From Seminavis robusta (lineage: Eukaryota; Bacillariophyta; Bacillariophyceae; Naviculales; Naviculaceae), in assembly GCA_903772945.1 (NCBI GenBank), contig CAICTM010000734.1, positions 1-50,727 on the forward strand: 50,727 nt of DNA. The letters are read 5' to 3'. The translations under genes were made by a program, and so were the position numbers. Below the pieces are notes generated by a model, which did no database searches, was not told where the DNA came from, and saw nothing but the letters and a program-made list of their open reading frames with translations. This document shows, in pieces, positions 1 through 9,066 of the stretch (position 1 is its first letter; each line of letters begins with the position of its first letter).

Positions 1-1397
1 AAAAATCAATAACTGCTCACTTATTTGGAAATACAAACTTTACATCCTTTAGATCGTTAGATTAATCATTGCACAATGGTATTGTCGCATGTAGCATGCG
101 AGGTTATGAGATGTTTATCTCTATTCTTATTTCTTATATGTCTATCCCCTATGGTTGTCAATGGAATTGCTACTCCTTGATGCAGATTGCTCCTGATGAG
201 TTTCCTCTTGCATTCTTCTTCGATAGTCCTTCCCTTTACTGCAACTCACTTCCTTGATTCGCTCGAAAGCAATCCCCTTGTTCTTACTCCTTTGACGATC
301 GTAATCTCAACAAGACGTTCATCCTGTCGTCCGATCGAAATCGCGATGAGGATCCTATATTATACCATGGACTCCTATGGGAGTCCACCTTTCTTAATCC
401 TATTGACGATCGTAATCTCAATGAGGATCCTATTATCTCGACCGCTCAGGAGCCTCTACTACTGATATCCTATCACCGGCAAAGCTATGCCGCATCTCCA
501 GTAGACGCGATCGATTGATCCAAGTTAACAAACGACTCGATAGATCGATCCAAGTTAACAGAATTTGTCGAAAAAATGAGCTCCGTCTGCAATAATCAGG
601 CTCGCTTGTGTGTCATGCCTTGAGTCAGCTTTATACCCGATATTATCGGTTTGAACTGCCTGAGTCATGCATGGCTTATTTTCGAAGAAAACTCCTCATT
701 TTTCATTAATCGACGGAGACGCACACCTCGATCTAACGTACGAGAAAACACATTGGTCGATCGATCGCTCGTTCAGTTGTTGTTCGTGTGGCTGTTGGTC
801 TCTGTTTACCCAGGACCGGCATTGGTCGTTTGAACTGGCTTGCAGTTGTTGTTGTTGTTCAAGCGAAAGATTCAAACGACGAGAACTCGCTTGCAGTTGA
901 TTCGCCGAGCTGTAATTCAAACGACACGACAAATTCAAACGACACGACAAATTCGCCGAACTGTTGGAAAGCTCATAAATTCCAGCTCAATTGACTCAAT
1001 TGACTGGCTATCCACGCGCTCCTGCTCCTCCTCTTGTTGCCGATTTTGTTGCTGTTGCCGCTCCTTCTACTGTTGCCACTGTGCCTTTTTATGGCTGTTC
1101 TTGCATGCCATTGCTCTCTTTTGTTGATTCTCATTGATGGACCTTGACGACGCTTCCTCTGCCTCAGCATCTTCCATCTTCAACAGCAGCGCCAGATCAG
1201 CATCCTTGTTCAGTTCACAAGGCTTCAGACAAGCCTTCTTGAATCTGATCAATCATCCCACCATCTATCCCCAACCATGACTGCAGCACCATTGACGCAG
1301 TTCAATTCCAGGAGCTCTGCCGCACATTGGGAAAACCAAAGAAAGACCAAGCTTACGAAGCCCCTGACTTGGAAGCCGCGCTTCTAGAATAAGCCTG
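1..1397. other. repeat-rich spacer without a supported gene
   Basis: No convincing coding region is seen. The stretch holds imperfect direct repeats: a block containing GACGATCGTAATCTCAA occurs near 295 and 403, each followed by GAGGATCCTAT-type sequence. GATCCAAGTTAACA occurs twice near 518-562. An 18-bp unit containing TTCAAACGACACGACAAA is tandem at about 918-953. Triplet-rich CTG/TTG sequence lies at 1020-1080. Open frames of 60-95 codons here are low in complexity and lack family features. Confidence 0.6.
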
Positions 1398-1979
1398 CTA
1401 ATTGTAAAGCTGTAAAGCTGAATTGTAAGCTGTATCCCGTCGCAGAATGCGCAAGAGAGGCAATGGCATTTCGGTCAAAGCATTGGATGCCAATCGAATC
1501 ATGACCAGTTTCGTGCACTGTTGGATGGTATCGGGGAGATGGGTGATTTGGTTTCCCGTCAACATTAGCTTTTCCAAATTGGTGCATCTGCCAATCGAAT
1601 CGGGAAGCGTGGTCAATTGATTATCCGTCAAGATGCACCATTGCAGTTGTGACTGCAAGGCATCCGGGTGAATGGACGTCATGCCGTTGCTACGGAACGC
1701 GACCATTTTGAGTTTGGGACAGTCGCCAATTATTTTGGGCATTTCCCGAAATTGGTTGTTGCTCAAAAATAAAATGGACAATTGAGGAAAAGTGGTGGCA
1801 AACTCCTTTGGGAGCTCGGATAAGCCACAATTCGGTAAATCCATTTTGACCACATGATGGTAGTTTGGTGTTGTTGCCTCCACTGAAGAGGGTATCTTGG
1901 CAAGCTCCAAGATCTTGGGAATTGTAATCTGCTCTCCCTCTGCTAGTTGACCTTCACTCTCTTTCTTGTCCACCTTCAT
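1398..1979 (-). CDS. short leucine-rich repeat protein
   Basis: A 193-residue protein starting at an ATG. After a polar N-terminus of about 40 residues it carries about five consecutive LRRs of roughly 23 residues (residues 44-175), with the pattern LxxLxLxxNxLxxLPxxI seen in pieces such as LSILFLSNNQFREMP and LEKLMLTGNQITHLPDTI. These are typical-type LRRs of the intracellular plant/Ras-group class and form a protein-interaction surface. There is no signal peptide, membrane segment or catalytic domain. Diatom LRR proteins of this style are often joined to kinase domains. Here the reading frame stops right after the last repeat without an LRR cap, so the gene may be truncated at its 3' end or a remnant of a longer gene. 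The LRR call is firm; function is unknown. Confidence 0.75.
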   Translation of the reverse strand: MKVDKKESEGQLAEGEQITIPKILELAKIPSSVEATTPNYHHVVKMDLPNCGLSELPKEFATTFPQLSILFLSNNQFREMPKIIGDCPKLKMVAFRSNGMTSIHPDALQSQLQWCILTDNQLTTLPDSIGRCTNLEKLMLTGNQITHLPDTIQQCTKLVMIRLASNALTEMPLPLLRILRRDTAYNSALQLYN

Positions 1980-2919
1980 CCTTGATTATTATTGATTGCT
2001 CTAGCTGTTGGAGGTCCTTGCTTTTATTGGAATGTTTCTTGCCTTGATGACAACTGAGCGGCGGAATGGCAATGATGAAGATTTCGCTTCCGATTTTTGT
2101 CTCTTAACGCAGTCGCGAATGCCTCAATCACGCATTGACCGTGGTTTTGCATCGATCCTCGACCCTTCCTCGCCCCGCACCACGTTCCATTTCAAAACAC
2201 GTCCATCTCCGAAACAGGCCTCGGTGACGGGAGGAGCTCATGATGTTTTTCTACTTTTTTGAAAAAATGTCCTTCCAACACGAAGCTAGAAAGGTCTGCA
2301 TGATTGTATGGCAAGAATATATGGCAAGAATTCTAGAAGCAAGGCCGTGAAGCTGCAGACTCCTTTGGTTCGGGCGGCATGATGGCCAGTTTCTCTTGAA
2401 GGAGACGGTCTATATGGAAAGCATTGCTGTCTCACCACCATGTCGGGAAATCCTTTCATTCCTCCGCGTAGTGTGCGCCGTCCCATGGCTTTCGGCAAAA
2501 ACTCTATTAATAGCCTGGGACTATCATAAGAGTATTCATTCACGGGTAACACCATCATGCGCGTACTAACGTAGTATGTCGGCCAATAGCCGCACCGCAC
2601 CAATCGTTGGGGAGCACCGGTACCACTCAAGTCAAATCGGCCCACGGCTCATTCTCAAGCTAACTCGAGACACAGTTGTCGAAACGTAGCACTTCGTTGT
2701 AACAATTGCATGTGTTGGGCAACAGCCTCTCCAAGCAAGCAATTCTTTCTTTTTTGGCTTCCGCGCATGATGAGTCCGATTGACGAAACTGAACCTGGCA
2801 ACAGCTCCTTCGAAGTGACATGTGGTGTAGTTTGGTGAAGCTTTCATCTTATAGCCAATGAAATGCCTGGTTTTTCATGCCTTGTGCTCAGTGTTCTCCG
2901 TGTACTTTTCATTGAAGGA
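1980..2919. other. spacer with a dispersed repeat copy and weak ORFs
   Basis: Positions about 2120-2340 match two further blocks at 5560-5800 and 6230-6450 (dispersed repeat described separately). On the minus strand there are two short open frames in different registers: 2632-2847 (71 codons, ATG start) and 2286-2645 (about 119 codons, no ATG at its start). They could be pieces of a decayed gene, but neither resembles a family known to me. Confidence 0.4.
2120..2340. repeat. dispersed repeat, copy 1
   Basis: Shares ordered segments with copies at 5560-5800 and 6230-6450: CTCGCCCC(A/G)C..CCACGT, then CTCCATCTCTGAAACA-like sequence, then ATG(A/T)TGTTTTTCTACT, then CCGTTCCAACAAGT-like sequence, then GGTTTGTA/GGTCTGCAT and GCAAGAAGGCC-like sequence. 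Divergence is considerable and small indels are frequent. There is no coding signal. Confidence 0.6.
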
Positions 2920-4887
2920 TTATGATCCTGATGCAGAATGATCCCATTTGGAAAGCCAATGGGAGAGAGCTACAACATCTGCTGCCTCCCAGTGTTGGGC
3001 TCCTGTTGGTTGCACTGGTTTGGATTTGCACATGATAATGTCATTTTGGGGCTCGGAAGTGTTCATGGCGTGATCAGACTCCTTGGCTGCTACCGGTATG
3101 CTGTCACCAACCGAGGGTTCTTGGATTTTCAATTGCGAAGAGATTTCCACAAGGGTGGACTGGGCATTAGCCCCCTGAGGAGATTCAATATCCTGTTCTG
3201 GCTGTGAGGCTTGCGATTTGTGCTCCTCTGGTATGGCCGGTTCCTTTGGTGTTGGATTGTTTTCTGATGCGGTTGCTTGTGGAGCTTCAATAAACTGTGC
3301 TTGCTGACAGGATTGCAAATTGTAATCGGCTGGCAAGGCCAATTCTGATTCCTCTGGAGGTGGATTGTTTTCTGTTATCGTTTCTTGCGGAGCTTCGATA
3401 TCCTGTTCTGGCTGCGAGGCTTGAGTCATGTATTCCTCTGGCATAACCAATTCTGCTTCCTCCAGAGTTGGATTGTTTTCTGTTATGGTTTCCACTTCAG
3501 GTGGTGTTGCTTGCTGACGATTCTCTTCCGTTTCAAGCGCTGTTGATTGGGTTGACTCATCCTTATTCTCATCAACACTGCACATAGTTGCTTTTTGCCG
3601 AGTACATGCAGGAGTGTTTCTCTGGTACCAGGGTAAGTCAGGATTACCATCATCCTCGGCGAACTCTTCCTCATCCGACGACGACGAACTGATTTCGTCC
3701 GAATCAAGGTTTCTGTCATTCTGATGCTGGGATGAGAATGGCAATGATAGTAACTGGGTCACACGTCGTGCGCCTGGGAAGGACCACATGGCTGCTGATG
3801 CGGAGTTTAATGCAGAGGATATGTGTGTGGATGTTTGTATATTGCTGTTGATGTTGTTGGGTGGATCCATTGGCTTGACCACAGCCCACCAGGTTGCTGT
3901 TATCCAGGACACTTGTGGATGACTTCGTTTCCAGCTCTTGACTCGATATTGAATGTAGATGACAAAATTGCATGCTCCTTGGAGAGGATACAAAAAGAAA
4001 CCTACAAATGCCAGCAGAAAGATGGCTGGCTCGTGAGCTCTTTCTTCAAGATCTGTATATGGCACAAGTACATTGTAGACTGTTGGCCACAAGAGTGTGT
4101 TGAGTAAAGCGATATAGTAGGCAATGGCTTGCCGTGCTACTCTGCGGACCCGAGCTTGGCGCGGATCCTCTTGTCTTGCCCGGTTTGAGGAGGAGGAGGA
4201 CGGAATGGCATGAGATGTATCGTGGGTTCGGCTGGCTTGAGTGATAACGTACACATGGCGATAGACCATGTAGGTTGCTACACAGCCCCCTCCTGCAAAG
4301 ATTGTCAAAATGGCAGTGTATATCCAGATAAATGCATCCCCAAAAGCTGAACAGAGACCTGTATTTTGAGTGGGCTGAATTGCATCTAGTCCAACAGCTA
4401 AGGAAACGTAGGTTGCCACAATAACAAAGGCCAGAGCATATGCTGGCTTTTCCAGTTTCTGGCTTATTTCCCATTCTCTCCAGCCATACTTGGTAGTCAT
4501 CAAGAAATAGACACTGAGATAGTTGCACATGATGCAAGTAGAGAGGCCCGTGATTATGACGAAAACACCCAAAATGGTACAAGTTGTTGTATTGCCCTTT
4601 GATAGGGGATCACCTGCAGAAGATGGGGACATCCATCGACCTGCTATGAGAACTAAGGATAGCATTATATCGGATGTGCTCAGTGAGATCATCAGTCGTT
4701 GGTAGACTGGATTGTGGGAAGACAACTTCCTTCGAGCCACAGTGACAATCCCTGTTGACCCAATCAAGGAGAGACTGGTTGAGAAGCATATGGCAGAATG
4801 AAGCAGGATAACTTGGAAGTCTGAGAGAGTTGTCTCATCCACATAAAAGTCAGTGGTTGTCTCATGATTGCCTCCATCCGCAGCCAT
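2920..4887 (-). CDS. seven-transmembrane GPCR-like receptor with repeated acidic tail
   Basis: A 655-residue protein from the ATG at 4887; the open frame continues upstream without another ATG. Seven hydrophobic segments lie in the N-terminal half: about 26-50, 64-84, 103-128, 149-169 and 184-210, then two more after a basic cytoplasmic loop. A Cys at the top of TM3 (about 103) and one before TM5 (about 179) fit the usual extracellular disulfide. TM7 has YPLQGACNFVIY where class A receptors have NPxxY, resembling cAMP-receptor-like and other protist GPCRs. The C-terminal half is a long Ser/Glu/Gln-rich cytoplasmic tail with a run of Ser and Asp, then three imperfect repeats of about 36 residues, each with ENNP and a PEQDIEAPQ-like end. 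Expected role: plasma-membrane receptor coupling to heterotrimeric G proteins. The ligand cannot be inferred. Confidence 0.8.
   Translation of the reverse strand: MAADGGNHETTTDFYVDETTLSDFQVILLHSAICFSTSLSLIGSTGIVTVARRKLSSHNPVYQRLMISLSTSDIMLSLVLIAGRWMSPSSAGDPLSKGNTTTCTILGVFVIITGLSTCIMCNYLSVYFLMTTKYGWREWEISQKLEKPAYALAFVIVATYVSLAVGLDAIQPTQNTGLCSAFGDAFIWIYTAILTIFAGGGCVATYMVYRHVYVITQASRTHDTSHAIPSSSSSNRARQEDPRQARVRRVARQAIAYYIALLNTLLWPTVYNVLVPYTDLEERAHEPAIFLLAFVGFFLYPLQGACNFVIYIQYRVKSWKRSHPQVSWITATWWAVVKPMDPPNNINSNIQTSTHISSALNSASAAMWSFPGARRVTQLLSLPFSSQHQNDRNLDSDEISSSSSDEEEFAEDDGNPDLPWYQRNTPACTRQKATMCSVDENKDESTQSTALETEENRQQATPPEVETITENNPTLEEAELVMPEEYMTQASQPEQDIEAPQETITENNPPPEESELALPADYNLQSCQQAQFIEAPQATASENNPTPKEPAIPEEHKSQASQPEQDIESPQGANAQSTLVEISSQLKIQEPSVGDSIPVAAKESDHAMNTSEPQNDIIMCKSKPVQPTGAQHWEAADVVALSHWLSKWDHSASGS
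3185..3500 (-). repeat. three in-frame repeats of about 108 bp in the GPCR tail
   Basis: The sequence GGATTGTTTTCTG recurs near 3252, 3362 and 3470, and ATATCCTGTTCTGGCTG recurs near 3188 and 3398. Spacing is about 108-110 bp, and the encoded unit is about 36 residues. The repeats lie inside the receptor's acidic C-terminal tail and keep its reading frame. Confidence 0.8.
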
Positions 4888-5157
4888 GGTGATCGAGCTG
4901 TTTTCATTGAATTTGGCCAAAAGAACGGTTGTCTTCCGTGGTAGGAATAAAGATGTAGTAAAAGGGAAGTTACTAAAAGGTCTACTCTAAACCCCCGTTA
5001 TTACTAAAAGGGAAGTCACTATGGATAATCCTCCTACAGTCGTACTCTAAAACCCCCGTTGTTGCTGTTTTAATGTTGGTCTGGGTTACTCCGCATTTTG
5101 TCTGTTTGGGAAAGTGTTTTGGCGATTAAGTGATTTTTATGTAAATGTCTACACACT

Positions 5158-5440
5158 GTTAGTAGACATAAGTAGACAAAGTAGACATTGTGCGACTTTA
5201 GTAGACATAAGTAGACAAAGTGATACATTGTGAGACATTGGTAGACAAAGTGAGACATTGTGAGACATTGTGAGACATTGGTAGACAAAGTGAGACATTT
5301 TGGTACTGTTTTACTGTACTGTGTAGACAAAGTGAGACATTGGTAGACATTAGCACACAAAGTGATACATTGTGAGACATCTGGAGACATTGTGAGACAT
5401 TTGTAGACATTGTGAGACATCCGTAGACATTGTGAGACAT
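5158..5440. repeat. 10-bp minisatellite
   Basis: About 28 units of two related 10-mers, TGAGACATTG and GTAGACAAAG (with variants such as TGATACATTG). They keep a 10-bp register over long stretches, broken by a short unrelated insertion near 5302-5322. Because 10 is not a multiple of 3, the open frames across it translate into a cyclic 10-residue pattern in all registers; these are artefacts of the repeat. Confidence 0.9.
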
Positions 5441-5559
5441 AAGCCACTTTTACAAAGGAGCATAGAACATTTAGGCAACTCTGTAATCAGATACAATAGC
5501 CTTAAATAGACAAAATGCCAAGTAACCCTGACAGCACGTGCCACGAAAGCCGCGACCAC

Positions 5560-5800
5560 GATCGTGGCTTTCCCTCTTCCTCGCCCCACGCCACGTAAAA
5601 CACGCTCCATCTCTGAAACAAGCACAGGGAGGACCTCAGATGTTTTTCTACTCTTGAAATGCCGTTCCAACAAGTCAGTATGGTTTGTACCAGCCAGCCA
5701 GCTATTAATAGTAAGGCAAGAAGGCCAGGAAGTGTGCAGGCAAAACAAGCAAGGGACGAGCTCAAACGAGGAAGCAGAAGTGGTCGGGGGCATCAATGAC
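5560..5800. repeat. dispersed repeat, copy 2
   Basis: Aligns with copy 3 through CTCCATCTCTGAAA, TTTTTCTACT, GGTTTGTAC, GCAAGAAGG, GTGCAGGCAAAACAAG and CGAGGAAGCAGAAGTGGTCG. The last part (5735-5790) is nearly identical to 6377-6432. Confidence 0.7.
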
Positions 5801-6229
5801 GCACAAGGCACAAGCAGCCAAAATGAACCCTAGCTAGCTACATGTAAATGTAGTTAGCAAATATTGATTCAAAGCAATGAAACGCCTCAATCAAGGTTGG
5901 CTCTAACTTGCACTTATTGCATCAAAATTTGCAAGTCATGATCCATCGATGGATGCGCGCCTCTCACACTGGTTCCTCGTGTGCTCCCTGATGCCACCTC
6001 CATCTTCTGTGACGAAGCAACATTTGCGGTACTAGCTAGCAAGCTAACCGATTGTGCATTGTTCCTAATACCGGTAACAGACCTGAATCGAATCAAATTG
6101 ATCCAAATGGTCGAGGGAACGGAAGCGATGGTCGCGCGGGTACCCTCGTTTCTTGGTAGGTATGGGCAAAAGTAAGTAAGTGGAATCGAGTGACGAGTCG
6201 AGTCGAGGCTAGTCCAGTCGAGTGGTCCG

Positions 6230-6450
6230 AGCCCAATGCACGCTCTATCTCTGAAAGCAGGAGATCCAGTGATGATGATGCTTTTCTGCTTGATTGAAGT
6301 TTACATGTCACTCCAACCAGGAAAGGTTTGTACAGTACCGTGTGGATTATATACGGTAGCAAGAAGGTCGTGAAATGTGCAGGCAAAACAAGAAGTGACG
6401 AGTTCAAACGAGGAAGCAGAAGTGGTCGGGGGGGGAAGCTGGTGGGAAGG
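6230..6450. repeat. dispersed repeat, copy 3
   Basis: Third copy of the family, about 0.45 kb after copy 2 and in the same orientation. It retains GTGCAGGCAAAACAAG and GAGGAAGCAGAAGTGGTCGG. Minus-strand frames through it share FACTFHDLLA-like and TTSASSFEL segments with copy 2. That could be a trace of old coding sequence or just shared repeat sequence. Confidence 0.65.
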
Positions 6451-7404
6451 TTCTGCTTTACATGTACATGCACAGGCAAAGAATGCATTGCTCCACTCTT
6501 TGACGATCGACCAGCCAAGATCCATCTCGGCCTTGCCGACGTCCTTCGACAAAACTTTCCTGCCAAGAATCGCCTTTTCTTCGTAAAGGCAAGCACCCAA
6601 GGAATCCCGTTTCGTTGAGTGGAATACGAGTAGTACGTACAAATAGCAAAAGGTTGCGAGGAGACTTGAACTCCCACCCTTCGCTGAATGAGACACGCTG
6701 TTTCAAGTAGAAATCAGCTTAGAAGAAGCGATGCTCTATCTATTAGAGCTATTACAACCTTTGACATGCTTTCAATGCTTGTCTGGCGACCTAAGTCTGT
6801 AAGACTGCAGGTAGATCCAAGTTTCGTGCAGACGTGCCCCAACAACTTCGGAGAAAGATGCCTCTGACTCGATCGACTCTTGTGCTATTGGCATCTCTAA
6901 TGGCTTTGTTACGTGTTGGACCGCGTTCGGTTTCTGGATCATTTCAAGGTTGAATAATGTTCTGCTAATGGTCACCGTATAGTCACAATGTATTAAGACT
7001 TTCTTTGGTCATAGAATATGTGTGACTGGCGTTAGGCGAAGAGACTGGTAAGAGTTATGGAAGCCATCTTTTGTTTCTGTTTTCCTATTGTCATGTGGCT
7101 GATGCCGCTGCGGCTATTTTCGAACACCACGAGTAAAGGGCGAACCAAAACGAAGCATGTTACTCGGTCCGCAAACAACGCAACAACATCCCATCCAAAG
7201 AAGTAAAAGTGTCGATTGTCTAGTGGCGACTGTCCATTGACAACCATCCCAGTTCGAGAAGGAGACGGCACTAGTCAAAGCATCATCTTTCAGCCATAGA
7301 TCCAGCAAGCAGCAGTCTCACAATTCGGAGCCCCACAGTCAGATAGACAACGAGAGTAGAAGAGATCATACATTCAGTTGACGATAAAAGGAAGAAGAAG
7401 AAAG

Positions 7405-8400
7405 ATGAATGACTCTGTATCGATAGGAAGCGACGAGATGCTACCAGTGGGAGCACACGTGAGGGAAGAAGAAGAAGAAGACACGAGCAGCATGGCGGAT
7501 TGCGAGGACGACGACGACGACTGCTTGCTCATAGGAGGTCCTTCGACGATGGAATTGTCTCACGAAGAGATCGACCGCGCGTTGGCCATCAAAGCGGCCG
7601 TGGAAGCGGATCCGTCGTTGGACAATCTGAGTGACTACGAGTACGTGCAATACGCGTTGGCACATCCCGCGTCGGAAGAACGATCGGTGGGTACGATTGT
7701 GGCCGAGTACGTGTATGCGATGCAGTGCTTTCGTCGTGAGTATCGCCTCACGGACAGCGTGGAAGAAGGAATGCATCTCTTTGAACAAGCTGCTGCGCAA
7801 CATCCGGGATTCTTTCTAGCGGTCGAGTACGTGTCGCAGAGTGGAAACTTTATCCATATTGACGATGTGGCTGCCTTTGATCCTCGCAAAATTGTGGGAT
7901 GGGAAGAACGACGCAAGATTCTCGGTGGCATGTACTATCGATACCAGGGAGTCTGTTCCACCCTACAGGCCATTCGCTCGGGTGTCGCAATCATGGTAGA
8001 ATGCATGGGAGCCAACTTTTCCAATTTTGATGCGCATGTACACGAACAGTTCATGGTCGAACTCTTTCGTTGCTATCCAAAACGACACAAGGAAGTGCTG
8101 TTCCTCAACAGTCCCACCGTCATTAATGTCGCACATTCTCTATGGAAAAAGTATCTATCACCCAATATGAAAAATGCCTTTCGATTGGGATATCAAATTG
8201 AAGGCATGGAGGGGCAACGCATCGATGAACTGTTCAAGACTCCGTCGCCCGAAGTTGCACAACAACACATGGTGCAGAAAATGGGACGATTCCTCAAGTT
8301 GAGATATCGAAATCAAAAGACATTTTCACTCAGAGCTGCCACGCCTTCCAACCGCATCAATCTCATGGATACCACCCCCGCTGCCAGTAGTTTCCTTTGA
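7405..8400 (+). CDS. CRAL-TRIO-like lipid-binding protein (paralogue 1)
   Basis: A 331-residue protein from the ATG at 7405; the open frame extends nine codons upstream but starts there at TTG. An acidic low-complexity N-terminus (residues 15-45) precedes a helical segment with ALAIKAAVEADPSLDNLSDY, and then a region matching the CRAL-TRIO (SEC14-like) fold. Its C-terminal part has YPKRHKEVLFLNSPTVIN, which corresponds to the 'P-x-R-ox-o-x-NAP' strand that lines the lipid pocket, followed by the helix WKKYLSPNMKNAF. CRAL-TRIO proteins bind or transfer hydrophobic ligands such as phosphoinositides or retinoids; here the ligand is unknown. There is no signal peptide, so it is probably cytosolic. 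The gene at 28218-29141 is a clear paralogue along most of its length, with the same segment order. No intron is needed. Confidence 0.75.
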   Translation: MNDSVSIGSDEMLPVGAHVREEEEEDTSSMADCEDDDDDCLLIGGPSTMELSHEEIDRALAIKAAVEADPSLDNLSDYEYVQYALAHPASEERSVGTIVAEYVYAMQCFRREYRLTDSVEEGMHLFEQAAAQHPGFFLAVEYVSQSGNFIHIDDVAAFDPRKIVGWEERRKILGGMYYRYQGVCSTLQAIRSGVAIMVECMGANFSNFDAHVHEQFMVELFRCYPKRHKEVLFLNSPTVINVAHSLWKKYLSPNMKNAFRLGYQIEGMEGQRIDELFKTPSPEVAQQHMVQKMGRFLKLRYRNQKTFSLRAATPSNRINLMDTTPAASSFL

Positions 8401-9066
8401 TACAACTTTCATTTTTTCATTCATTAGCAATGGAACTTGGAATTTTCAACACCCGACCTACCTATTACCGTACAAGACTATTCATAAAGAAAGAGAGAAT
8501 TCAATCGAACAATCACTGCCACATTTATTTATTCATGCAGCTAGATAGCTAGGGATGTTGGTGGATGCACAGCTAGCTAGACCTACCGTACTCCTGCAGG
8601 ATTGATGGACGCTCTACGTACGGTGCCTGGCAGATAGAAGTTCATCAGGTTTCGCCTTTCTTGGCTGGCTACTCGATCCCACATGTCTCCGCGAGTACAG
8701 TAAAAGAGTAAACGTGTACCTTTTCGTTTTCTTCACGATTCTGGCAATCCCATCACTACGGAAAGCAATACCAATCCGTCGTACGATGCTTTGGAGTCGA
8801 GTTCGAGTCAAGTCGAGTCGCGTGCTTTTGTGGCGGTGGCCGGCATCTGGCTAGCTATGGCTGTGATTGGTTCTTTCTAGCTAGCCGGCAGCCATTGAAC
8901 TGTCAGCTACGGTACAACCAAACTGATACGTTTTCATTCCAATCTTCATCCGCTGCTGTACATTATACGCACCACTACCGGCGCACACCTTGTGTACTTG
9001 CAGCAAGGAAGCCCAGGCCACTGAATGGCAAACCCAAGTTTCTGGTGACGAGAACCTGAGTTCTGG
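8401..9066. other. convergent intergenic region
   Basis: Lies between the 3' ends of the CRAL-TRIO gene (+) and the kinase (-). Contains GCTAGCTAG-type tracts (8540-8580, 8875-8885) and GAGTCGAGTT/CAAGTCGAGTCG near 8790-8820. No gene is seen. Confidence 0.6.

Larger units (their letters stand above)
4888..7404. other. gene-free spacer with minisatellite and repeat copies
   Basis: Holds the 10-bp minisatellite (5158-5440) and dispersed repeat copies 2 and 3. A GAGTCGAGTC-type motif occurs at 6193-6225. Open frames of 60-194 codons on both strands coincide with these repeats and overlap one another, so I treat none as a gene. The stretch 6700-7404 shows nothing recognisable apart from the 5' flank of the next gene. 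Confidence 0.6.

Noticed and set aside
5158..5440. CRISPR-like array
   Set aside because: The units are 10 bp with no unique spacers, and the genome is eukaryotic.
5070..5811. Several 80-150-codon frames with repeated SHNV/SQCL peptides
   Set aside because: They arise from the 10-bp minisatellite, which is open in several frames; no non-repetitive domain is attached.
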